A stretch of 64,000 nt of DNA, from positions 62,001 through 126,000 of the forward strand of contig NZ_CP139035.1 of assembly GCF_029854705.2 (NCBI RefSeq). The letters run 5' to 3'. This document shows positions 9,621 through 17,087 of the stretch, one piece after another. This DNA comes from Akkermansia sp. N21116. Its GTDB lineage: Bacteria > Verrucomicrobiota > Verrucomicrobiia > Verrucomicrobiales > Akkermansiaceae. The notes beneath the pieces are model-generated. The model was not told where the DNA came from and searched no databases. It was given only the letters and a program-made list of their open reading frames with translations. Position 1 is the stretch's first letter, and every line of letters begins with the position of its first letter. The position numbers were made by a program, and so were the translations under genes.

Positions 9621-10376
9621 ATGCTGGAACTTCACAATATCAAAAAAATCTATAACGACACCCCCGTCCTCAACGGCATCAGCCTCACGATAGGGAAAGG
9701 AGAAATCGTCTCCATCCTCGGACCATCCGGCAGCGGCAAAACCACTCTGCTTAACGTCATCCTGGGATTAACGGACATGGACGGCGGCTCCATCATTTAC
9801 GATGGGGAAGATCTCAGCCGCACCCCCATGCAACAGCGCGGATTCAATATTGTCTTTCAGGACTACGCTCTGTTTCCCAATCTGAACGCCTACCAGAACA
9901 TCACCTACGGCCTGAAAAACAAACCCAACATCTGTTCGCGGAAAGAAGTGGAAGAACTCATTGAACTTTTAGGACTCTCCGAACATCTCGACAAAAGGAT
10001 CGAACAGCTCTCCGGAGGACAAAAACAGCGTGTCGCTCTCGCACGTACTCTTGTCATGAAACCTCGTATCCTTCTCCTCGACGAACCCCTCAGCGCCCTT
10101 GATGGCGTCATTAAGGAATCCATCAAAACGCGTATCAAAACCATCGCACGGGAATATAATCTCACCACCGTCATTGTCACCCACGATCCGGAAGAAGCCC
10201 TGACTCTTTCCGACCGAGTCCTGATCCTCAACGAAGGCAGGATTTCCCAATACTCCACCCCGGTCGAAATCGTCTCCCAACCATGCAATAACTTTGTCAA
10301 GACATTCATCCTGAATCAGCTCGAGATCAAACGCAACAACATCATGTCCCTCTTCGGGGGTTGTTATGCATCATAA
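9621..10376 (+). CDS. ABC importer ATPase, putative AEP uptake (PhnT-like)
   Basis: The 251-residue ATP-binding subunit has Walker A GPSGSGKTT (about 34-42), a Q-loop (FQDYALFPN), the signature LSGGQKQR, Walker B ILLLDEPLSALD and an H-loop (VTHDPEEAL). It belongs to the Fe3+/spermidine/AEP branch of importers. The short C-terminus lacks a full TOBE regulatory domain. The 3' end overlaps the permease gene by 11 bases. Its place between phnW and the permease and binding-protein genes is the reason for assigning AEP as substrate. Confidence 0.85.
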   Translation: MLELHNIKKIYNDTPVLNGISLTIGKGEIVSILGPSGSGKTTLLNVILGLTDMDGGSIIYDGEDLSRTPMQQRGFNIVFQDYALFPNLNAYQNITYGLKNKPNICSRKEVEELIELLGLSEHLDKRIEQLSGGQKQRVALARTLVMKPRILLLDEPLSALDGVIKESIKTRIKTIAREYNLTTVIVTHDPEEALTLSDRVLILNEGRISQYSTPVEIVSQPCNNFVKTFILNQLEIKRNNIMSLFGGCYAS

Positions 10377-11991
10377 GGAAAAATCGGAAATCAAAATCGT
10401 CTTCTGGGCAGTCATCGCCGTTTTTGCCGTATTCCTCGCCCTGCCTATGGGTTACCTGGTGAGGCAATCCCTGTCCGCCAACGGAAGTTTCGGGCTGGAA
10501 AATTACGCTGAAACATTGGCCAACGGACGATTCCTCCACTCATTCGGCAACAGTTTCCTGATCTCGGGGGCTTCCGCTCTGATCACAACGATCCTGGCTT
10601 TTTTCCTGGCTTATACGGTCAACAACACCGCCCTCCCCGGGAGGATCAGGAAGATCATCGGAGGATTAACCATTTCCCCGATGTTCCTGCCGACTATCAC
10701 CTACGGTTTCGTCATCATTTATTCATTCGGCAAAGAAGGTTTGCTCACCACCATTCTGGGGTTCCAGCCCTTTGACATCTACGGGTTCAACGGGATGCTT
10801 CTCGGGTATGTCATTTATACGCTGCCCATCGCCTTCCTGCTCATCAACAACACGTTTAAATACATTGATAAAAACTTCGCGATCGTTTCGCGCATCATGG
10901 GAGACACTCCGATCCAGACTTTCTTCTGTACGGCAGTTCGTCCTCTGGTCGGAACCCTTGGAGCCGCTTTCATCCAGGCGTTCACCCTCAGTTTCACGGA
11001 CTTCGGCATCCCCGCCTCCATCGGCGGCCAATTCGATGTTGTCGCCATCCATCTGTACAATGAAATGCTGGGAGCCATCCCGAACTTCGCCGGAGGCTCC
11101 ACGATCGCCGTCATCATGCTCCTGCCGTCCATCATCAGTATCATCCTGATCGGATATCTGGAACGCTACAACTTCCGTTACAACAAAATCTCCCGGCAGG
11201 AAATCAAGTCCAGCCCCGTCCGGGACACCATTTGTGCCTCCGGTTCATTGATCCTCCTCGGAGGGATCATCGCCATCTTTGCAGTTATGTTCGTCGTACC
11301 TTTCGTCCGTAGCTGGCCCTACGAGCCCTCATTGACGTTCGATAACATTATTCGTCTTCTGAAGTCACCCAATCTGACGGGAATTTACAAAAACTCCCTG
11401 CTCGTCGCTTTCTTTACCTCCGCCGCAGGTACCGTTCTCGCCTACGGAGCCTCTCTGGTCACGGCCCGGTCGGAACTCCACGGCGCAGCGCGAAGCATCA
11501 TCAATGGCATTGCCCTTGTCACCAACACCATTCCAGGCATGGTTCTCGGCATTGCCTACCTCTTTGCCTTCTCCGGCACCAGTCTGCAAAACACCTTCCT
11601 TATCCTCATCGTCTGCAACGTCATCCACTTCTTCACGACTCCCTACCTTATGGGTAAAAGTTCACTGGAAAAAATGAACAAAGGTTGGGAAGCGACAGCC
11701 TCCCTCATGGGTGACAGCTGGATCAAGACGATGTTCCGAGTCGTCATTCCCAACTCTATGGGCACAATTCTTGAAATCTTCTCCTATTATTTCATCAACA
11801 GCATGATCACCATCAGCGCCATCATCTTCCTCGTCGGCGCCAGAACTGCCGTGCTCACCACGAAAATCAAGGAACTTCAGCACTTCGCGAAGTTCGACGA
11901 AATCTTTGTCATGTCGATTCTCATCCTCCTCACCAATATCGTGATCAGGGTGGTCATCTCACGGATATCCCAGAACCGTCATGCACAATAA
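10366..11991 (+). CDS. Fused double permease of the AEP ABC importer (PhnU-PhnV-like)
   Basis: The 541-residue membrane protein carries two complete ABC permease domains, about 1-270 and 290-541, each with roughly six membrane segments. Each has an EAA-type cytoplasmic loop (RIMGDTPIQTFF and SLMGDSWIKTMF). In Salmonella the AEP importer has two separate permeases, PhnU and PhnV; here they are joined, as in FbpB-type iron permeases. The frame is open throughout, so the fusion is real in this sequence. It overlaps the ATPase gene by 11 bases, which suggests translational coupling. Confidence 0.85.
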   Translation: MHHKEKSEIKIVFWAVIAVFAVFLALPMGYLVRQSLSANGSFGLENYAETLANGRFLHSFGNSFLISGASALITTILAFFLAYTVNNTALPGRIRKIIGGLTISPMFLPTITYGFVIIYSFGKEGLLTTILGFQPFDIYGFNGMLLGYVIYTLPIAFLLINNTFKYIDKNFAIVSRIMGDTPIQTFFCTAVRPLVGTLGAAFIQAFTLSFTDFGIPASIGGQFDVVAIHLYNEMLGAIPNFAGGSTIAVIMLLPSIISIILIGYLERYNFRYNKISRQEIKSSPVRDTICASGSLILLGGIIAIFAVMFVVPFVRSWPYEPSLTFDNIIRLLKSPNLTGIYKNSLLVAFFTSAAGTVLAYGASLVTARSELHGAARSIINGIALVTNTIPGMVLGIAYLFAFSGTSLQNTFLILIVCNVIHFFTTPYLMGKSSLEKMNKGWEATASLMGDSWIKTMFRVVIPNSMGTILEIFSYYFINSMITISAIIFLVGARTAVLTTKIKELQHFAKFDEIFVMSILILLTNIVIRVVISRISQNRHAQ

Positions 11992-12006
11992 CCACACCCA
12001 TACCAT

Positions 12007-12978
12007 ATGAAACAACTACGTTCCATCCTCGCCGCCTGTATCCTCGGAAGTGCCACCATGGCTTTCATGACCTCCTGCCAGGGAGAAAAACAGGTCATCA
12101 TTTACTCCAATGCCGACGATGAAGCTATCGCCGCCATGGGACAGGCCCTGGACAAGGCCGGGTACAAAGACAAATACATGTTCACCACATTCAGTACGTC
12201 GGAACTGGGTGGCAAAGTAATCGCCGAAGGTAAAAACATTGAGGCGGATATGCTGACGCTCTCCTCCTATTACCTGGACAGCGCCCAAAGCGCCAACAAG
12301 ATGTTCCTTCCCCTGACTTTTGCCATGGAGCCCCTTAAGCCCGTCAATCCCTGCTTCGGTCCCATCACCGGACAGGAAGGCGCTATCTTCATTAATACCA
12401 AAGTCATCGAGGATCGTGGAATCGCCGTTCCCAAGTCCTTAAAGGATCTGGCCAAACCCGAGTATAAAGGACTCATCTCCATCCCCAACATCAAGAGTTC
12501 GTCAACTGCCTGGCTCATGGTCCAGGCCCTTGTCAACGCTTATGGAGAAGAAGAAACACGGCAAATCCTCAAGGCCATGATTGACAATGCCGGTCCCCAT
12601 TTGGAAAATTCCGGATCAGCACCCCTCAAAAAACTGCGGGCCGGGGAAGTCGCCATCGCTTTCGGTCTGCGCCAGCAAGCCGTAGCCGACAAAAAGAAGG
12701 GGCTTCCCATCGATTATGTCGATCCTACAGAAGGGACCTTCTCCCTGATGGAGGCTGTTGCCATCCCGGACAAGGGTGACAACACCAATCCCGAGACCAT
12801 GAAAATGGCTGAAATCATGATCCGCGAAGGCCGCAAGGAGTTGATCAAAACCTATCCCGTCCCCCTCTTCCACGGGGAACAGGCCGTCTCAGACGCCAAA
12901 TCGCCCCACCAGAAAACATTCCCCCAGCCTCTGACAGTAGAATTGCTGAAAAAACATCAATCATTAATGGATAATTAA
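12007..12978 (+). CDS. AEP-binding lipoprotein of the ABC importer (PhnS-like)
   Basis: This 323-residue substrate-binding protein has a lipoprotein signal (MAFMTSC, lipid attachment at the Cys in TSCQG). The mature part (VIIYSNADDEAIAAMGQALDKAG...) is like the Fe3+/AEP class of periplasmic binding proteins, with the hinge-region motif PNIKSSSTAWLMVQAL. It captures the substrate and delivers it to the fused permease. It is the last gene of the AEP operon and is followed by a strong terminator. Iron is the main alternative ligand by family, but the phnXW context favours AEP. Confidence 0.82.
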   Translation: MKQLRSILAACILGSATMAFMTSCQGEKQVIIYSNADDEAIAAMGQALDKAGYKDKYMFTTFSTSELGGKVIAEGKNIEADMLTLSSYYLDSAQSANKMFLPLTFAMEPLKPVNPCFGPITGQEGAIFINTKVIEDRGIAVPKSLKDLAKPEYKGLISIPNIKSSSTAWLMVQALVNAYGEEETRQILKAMIDNAGPHLENSGSAPLKKLRAGEVAIAFGLRQQAVADKKKGLPIDYVDPTEGTFSLMEAVAIPDKGDNTNPETMKMAEIMIREGRKELIKTYPVPLFHGEQAVSDAKSPHQKTFPQPLTVELLKKHQSLMDN

Positions 12979-13003
12979 AAAATAAATCCAATTTAATGAT
13001 TTC

Positions 13004-13037
13004 AAGGCTTCTCTCTTCAGGGAGAGAAGCTTTTTAT
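13004..13037 (+). terminator. Terminator of the AEP operon
   Basis: The stem GCTTCTCTC (13007-13015) pairs with GAGAGAAGC (13022-13030) and is followed by TTTTTATAT. It lies 28 bases after the stop of the binding-protein gene. Confidence 0.85.
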
Positions 13038-13105
13038 ATATTAACATCGTCTTCGGACAAACGACATTTTCAATACTTCCCCATTTTGTTCCTAAAATAA
13101 GGCAG

Positions 13106-13135
13106 AAAAATCCCTCTCCCGACCATGGGAGAGGG
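13106..13135 (-). terminator. Orphan minus-strand intrinsic terminator
   Basis: CCCTCTCCC (13112-13120) pairs with GGGAGAGGG (13127-13135). Read on the minus strand, the stem is followed by A and five Ts (13111-13106). No minus-strand protein gene ends here, so it points to a short minus-strand transcript that starts in the gap. Confidence 0.6.
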
Positions 13136-13297
13136 GCACGAACGAGATACAGTTGTTCGTTTTCTCTCCTGGAGATCTTCCCGCTAGTCACCGGATAACC
13201 CGGTAGAACTTCTGGAAAAATCTTCTTATGTGGCTCAACCACAAAAAGAAAATACAATTTACAACGATAGGAATACTTCCCTCCTCGCTGTTGTGAG
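13106..13297 (-). ncRNA. Candidate small RNA ending at the orphan terminator
   Basis: Upstream of the orphan terminator on the minus strand are two further hairpins: ACCGG with CCGGT (13190-13204, 5-base loop) and ACGAAC with GTTCGT (13138-13160). Together they resemble a compact structured transcript of roughly 190 nt. The 5' end given here is a guess from the position of the inverted repeat at 13302-13322. No RNA family is recognised. Confidence 0.25.
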
Positions 13298-13301
13298 GAC
13301 A

Positions 13302-13470
13302 CTAACGGTTTTGCAAACCGCTTGTTTTTTTATTACTCTTCTGATCGTCAGTAAATTATAATCATATATAATGTATATTTATTTTTCTTGAATTAAATTC
13401 ATTTCGGTATCAACCCCATTGAATGTCAATGGGTGTAAAAAAAATTGACAGCGGTTTGCAAATTCGTTAG
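13302..13470. repeat. Inverted repeat pair around a 127-base AT-rich segment, possible invertible promoter
   Basis: Two 21-bp arms at 13302-13322 and 13450-13470 are inverted copies with 19 of 21 bases matching, including an exact 13-base core AGCGGTTTGCAAA. The segment between them (13323-13449) is AT-rich and holds a perfect 8-bp hairpin (13415-13433). The right arm overlaps a promoter-like sequence reading into the autotransporter gene. The arrangement fits either a phase-variable invertible promoter or a pair of operators for divergent promoters. No recombinase gene is in the window. The rest of the 12979-13505 gap holds only the terminators and hairpins listed separately. Confidence 0.6.
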
Positions 13471-13473
13471 AAA
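13445..13473 (+). promoter_or_regulatory. Putative promoter of the autotransporter gene
   Basis: TTGACA (13445-13450), a 17-base spacer and TAGAAA (13468-13473) resemble a sigma-70 promoter. The spacer is almost exactly the right inverted-repeat arm. The start codon follows about 33 bases downstream. Confidence 0.4.
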
Positions 13474-13505
13474 AACAATGGATCTTCAATATACCATCCC
13501 TTCAA

Positions 13506-16500
13506 ATGAAAATCAGATATTTATTTCCATTTTCTCTAATTTTTAGCGTTTCTACAATACCGGCAAATGCTGATTTAGTAGTCACCACTGTCGATGAACT
13601 TAATGATTGTCGCGATCAGTATTTTCAAAACGGCGCCTTCGTTCTGGATTCAGTCGGGAACGTTTCCTTCACGCCTCTTTCGGAATCTCCGGAATCGACC
13701 TCGTTTCCTTATCTATTGACTTCCAGTGCCAGTAACAAAACAGTAGATACCCGTTTTTCCATAACAAATACGGGGGATATCTCTTTCCAAGGCAACGGTA
13801 CCTATGGGGGGATAAACTCTTCGGGGAATATGGGAGGCTACCTTTCCAATTCCGTCGTATTTTCAAATACGGGGTCTATCTCCTTTTCCGATTTCTCAGG
13901 CTATACGGGAGGAGCCATTAACTGTCCCTACGGCGGACTGATCTTTTCCGATATCAACGGAAATATCACCTTCGAAAACAACAAGTCATCATCGGAAGGA
14001 GGAGCCATACAACTGAGGGGAAATCAGGCGGACATGCCTGGTAACCTGACTGTTCATAATCTCCAGGGGGATTTTATAGCAAAAGGGAATTCCTCCACAT
14101 ACGGCGGCGTTTTGTTCAGCATTTCCGGACATCTGGATTTTTCAAAGACGGGAGACCTGATCTTCGAAAACAACATGGCACAAGGAAATTCCTATTCCAA
14201 TGGTGGAGCTCTTTACAGTGGAGGAGTAGCGAACCACATGTCCTTTGTCGATACGGGGAACATGGTCTTCCGGGGAAATGAAGCACCTTATTGCGGCGGT
14301 GCCATTTATATAGACTTTACGCTTCTGGACGAGAACATCGCTCCAATCCTGTTTCAAAATACGGGAGATATTCTTTTCGAGAATAATCAAGCCACTTACG
14401 GGGGAGCTATCAGTGCCCTCAACTACCGGCCCACCAGCAAGTACGACATTGTCTTTGAAAACACGGGAAAGATATCCTTTATCGGAAACAGCGCCGTTGT
14501 CGGCGGCGGCATCTATGCCGGATCATTAGGCAGCGGACTGGATGTCGGAGTCAGGATTACCGGAGCGGAGAGCGTACTTTTCGATAGTAATTATGCCACT
14601 AAAGATGGTGGAGGAGGAAGTGCCATTTATTCTACCAACCTGTACATTGCCAATTGCGGAGACGTTTCGTTCACCAATAACAGAGGTGTTTACGACGGAA
14701 ACGCCGTTGTCTACCTGAGCATGATGGGGAAAGGCAACAATGTCCTTTCCGCAGACAGGGGGGATATTCTTTTCCGCAACAATCTTCCCGGGGTGAATGA
14801 ATATGTCAATTTAGCCATAAACGCCTGGGGGATGGATGAAACGGATTTGAACGTACGCGCAGCGGAAGGAAGAAAAGTTTCCTTCTACGACCCAATCATC
14901 ATCGAACCCGATGCCGAGCCCGAGGACGCAAAGCCGATCACTTGGGATCTGAACAAGGGTGATGGCTATACGGGTACGGTTGTTTTTTCCGGAGAGGATT
15001 TGGAAGACCCAGATATGGCTGTTTCAACGATAAAAGGCGGCGATCTTGTCGTACACCAGGGATCACTCGTACTCCAGAAAGGAGCATCCCTGCTCGTTGA
15101 AGGCGAAGGACACGGGTTTTCCCAATACGCAGGGATCCTGGATATCAGCAATGCCAAGATCACAGCTCCTTTTATCCGAATCGGCGGTACGCCTGAAGGG
15201 GATATCGTTACCATCAGGCCCGGTGAACATGCGATATTGGAAGGGGATGAAATTACGATGAATGGCAATATCATCGTCGATTTCGCCTACCATATGACCG
15301 AAACGGGATTTTCCTCCCCCGGCCCGGTTGAAATTATTGCCGGGCAATTCCTCCTCGGAGGATCCCTCGGCATTCACGATACGGAAACCGACACGAATTA
15401 CTACTATGCGGACAACCGGTGGGCTGCTCCCCATAGCTTTACATTGCTGCATGATACACAACAAATCCATGACGGGGATTTTGATTCCGTTGCGTCTTTA
15501 GCGACGGGAAGCGACCGCATCGACTCTCCCTACACCTACAATGGAACATGGAGCCGTGAATGGATTGATTCGGATGGAGACGGCACATTGGATCAATTGA
15601 ATGTCGTATGGACTCCCGATACCGTAGAACCTCCCGTCGATCCGGTAGATCCTGACGATCCTAATCCGCCCACACCTCCGGCTCCGATCATCCGGGACAT
15701 CCTGCCCGAACTGGCGGGAGGTCTCGCCATGAACACCATGTGGTCATCCGCTTCCAATGCCCTCTCCACATCCAATGCCGCACTCGGCAACCTCGGTGTC
15801 ACCCGGTTCAAAATGGAACCGAAAAACAACTACTGGATCAAGGGACTCGGAGACTTCACCAGCCACGGTTCCGTGGGAACCCGTGACGGATACGACTACA
15901 ATGGAGGAGGGTACGCCGTCGGCGCCGATCGCAAGATCACGACCAACGCAATTCTCGGCCTTTCCTTCGGCAATCTCTACGGCAAGAACTACAGCCGCTC
16001 CTTCGTCGGAGATGTCGACCAGACATCCGAAGTCGCTCTTCTTTACGGTGGCTGGAGAAAAGAGATCAATCCCAAGAACGCGCTGACTGTAACAGGATCG
16101 GCCGGTTACGGATGGACGAAGAACAAAATGGATTCATTCCATACGGGAAACTGGTCACACGGCGAGTGGGATAACCGCACTCTCTTCGGCACTCTCAAGG
16201 GACAGTGGGACCACGCTCTGAAAAACAACTGGAGCGTAAGCGCATTCCTTGGGCTTGAGTACACGGATGTCACTCAGGACTCGTTCACGGAAAAAGGCTG
16301 GGATGCCCGCCGCTTCGATGAAGGACACATGAGGAATCTTTCCCTTCCGGTCGGAATGGGAGTCTCCAAACAAAGCTCGTTAAACGGAATGGGCTGGGTC
16401 AATTCCCTGTCCGTCAGCTATGTGCCGGACGTCTATCGCGAAAATCCGAGCGCCGGAGCCGAACGCCTGATGAACGGATACCGTTGGACGGCAAAAGGAA

Positions 16501-16649
16501 TTGCGCCGGACCGCAATGCCGTACGAATCAATTACGACAGCACTCTCGCAATCTCTCCGCAATGGACGGCATATGCCGGGTATGAGTTCGAAGGCCGGAA
16601 CAGGTCGGTGTATCACCGCGTCAACCTGGGCGTAAGCTTCTCGTACTAA
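13506..16649 (+). CDS. Autotransporter with Pmp-like GGA-I/FxxN repeats
   Basis: This 1047-residue surface protein has a signal peptide (cleavage near IPANA), a passenger of about 25-700, a Pro/Asp-rich linker (PPVDPVDPDDPNPP, near 705-725) and a C-terminal autotransporter barrel (about 770-1047) ending in VNLGVSFSY. The passenger repeats pair FxxN with GGA-I: FENNKSSSEGGAIQ, FRGNEAPYCGGAIY, FENNQATYGGAIS, FIGNSAVVGGGIY. This pattern is known from chlamydial polymorphic membrane proteins, which are adhesins and form beta-helices. A role in adhesion or immune interaction is inferred. The start is confirmed by the signal peptide; it has no Shine-Dalgarno sequence. The upstream inverted repeat suggests on/off expression. 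Confidence 0.88.
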   Translation: MKIRYLFPFSLIFSVSTIPANADLVVTTVDELNDCRDQYFQNGAFVLDSVGNVSFTPLSESPESTSFPYLLTSSASNKTVDTRFSITNTGDISFQGNGTYGGINSSGNMGGYLSNSVVFSNTGSISFSDFSGYTGGAINCPYGGLIFSDINGNITFENNKSSSEGGAIQLRGNQADMPGNLTVHNLQGDFIAKGNSSTYGGVLFSISGHLDFSKTGDLIFENNMAQGNSYSNGGALYSGGVANHMSFVDTGNMVFRGNEAPYCGGAIYIDFTLLDENIAPILFQNTGDILFENNQATYGGAISALNYRPTSKYDIVFENTGKISFIGNSAVVGGGIYAGSLGSGLDVGVRITGAESVLFDSNYATKDGGGGSAIYSTNLYIANCGDVSFTNNRGVYDGNAVVYLSMMGKGNNVLSADRGDILFRNNLPGVNEYVNLAINAWGMDETDLNVRAAEGRKVSFYDPIIIEPDAEPEDAKPITWDLNKGDGYTGTVVFSGEDLEDPDMAVSTIKGGDLVVHQGSLVLQKGASLLVEGEGHGFSQYAGILDISNAKITAPFIRIGGTPEGDIVTIRPGEHAILEGDEITMNGNIIVDFAYHMTETGFSSPGPVEIIAGQFLLGGSLGIHDTETDTNYYYADNRWAAPHSFTLLHDTQQIHDGDFDSVASLATGSDRIDSPYTYNGTWSREWIDSDGDGTLDQLNVVWTPDTVEPPVDPVDPDDPNPPTPPAPIIRDILPELAGGLAMNTMWSSASNALSTSNAALGNLGVTRFKMEPKNNYWIKGLGDFTSHGSVGTRDGYDYNGGGYAVGADRKITTNAILGLSFGNLYGKNYSRSFVGDVDQTSEVALLYGGWRKEINPKNALTVTGSAGYGWTKNKMDSFHTGNWSHGEWDNRTLFGTLKGQWDHALKNNWSVSAFLGLEYTDVTQDSFTEKGWDARRFDEGHMRNLSLPVGMGVSKQSSLNGMGWVNSLSVSYVPDVYRENPSAGAERLMNGYRWTAKGIAPDRNAVRINYDSTLAISPQWTAYAGYEFEGRNRSVYHRVNLGVSFSY

Positions 16650-16663
16650 AGCAAGACCTCTTT

Positions 16664-16704
16664 GGATCTGCGGCAGATGTCCGATAAAGACCTGCCGCAG
16701 ATCC
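16664..16704. terminator. Long hairpin between convergent genes, without a T-run
   Basis: A perfect 13-bp stem (16664-16676 with 16692-16704) and a 15-base loop lie 14 bases after the autotransporter stop and 29 bases before the stop of the convergent small membrane gene. Neither strand has a T-run after the stem, so it may be a factor-assisted terminator or an mRNA-end protector serving both genes. Confidence 0.5.
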
Positions 16705-16733
16705 GGAACAACAAAGCCACCAACATAGGGAAC

Positions 16734-17087
16734 TCACTTTCTCCCTGATTTTTTCCTGTCTCTTTTCTTCTTGCGCTTCACGTTTCTTAAATCGCGATAC
16801 TGCTCCAGCAATTCCTTCCTCCTGCCTTTCGGATAACGATACGCTACAATCGATTTGGGAAAAAACTGCCAGCAAAAGATACCGGCAAGCATCAACACCA
16901 GGAATAAAAAAGCAAATGGAGCCGGCAAATGGTCAAAAGCGGAACTGGTTGCTTGATCCCATACTTCTCCCGTTTTTTGACGTCCTCCCAGCAAGGCTGC
17001 CAGCATAGAGATCAAGCCCAGAAAAGCAAACAAGGCCAGAAGGACAAGGAAGATCTCCCAGGGACTTCTTTCAATCTCGCCAGTCAT
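16734..17087 (-). CDS. Small membrane protein of unknown function
   Basis: The 117-residue protein has two predicted membrane segments (about 13-33 and 55-75) and a very basic C-terminal tail (repeated KKKRDRKK). The start at 17087 forms an ATGA overlap with the nadE stop, which favours it over the TTG two codons upstream. Translational coupling to nadE is likely. No known family is recognised. Confidence 0.6.
   Translation of the reverse strand: MTGEIERSPWEIFLVLLALFAFLGLISMLAALLGGRQKTGEVWDQATSSAFDHLPAPFAFLFLVLMLAGIFCWQFFPKSIVAYRYPKGRRKELLEQYRDLRNVKRKKKRDRKKSGRK

Noticed and set aside
10366-11991. Frameshift or chimera at the permease fusion
   Set aside because: The frame is open and continuous, the linker between domains is of normal composition and both EAA loops are intact.
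12964-13302. Minus-strand frame of 112 codons in the gap before the autotransporter
   Set aside because: It spans both the AEP terminator and the orphan minus-strand terminator, has a poor composition and no recognisable motif.
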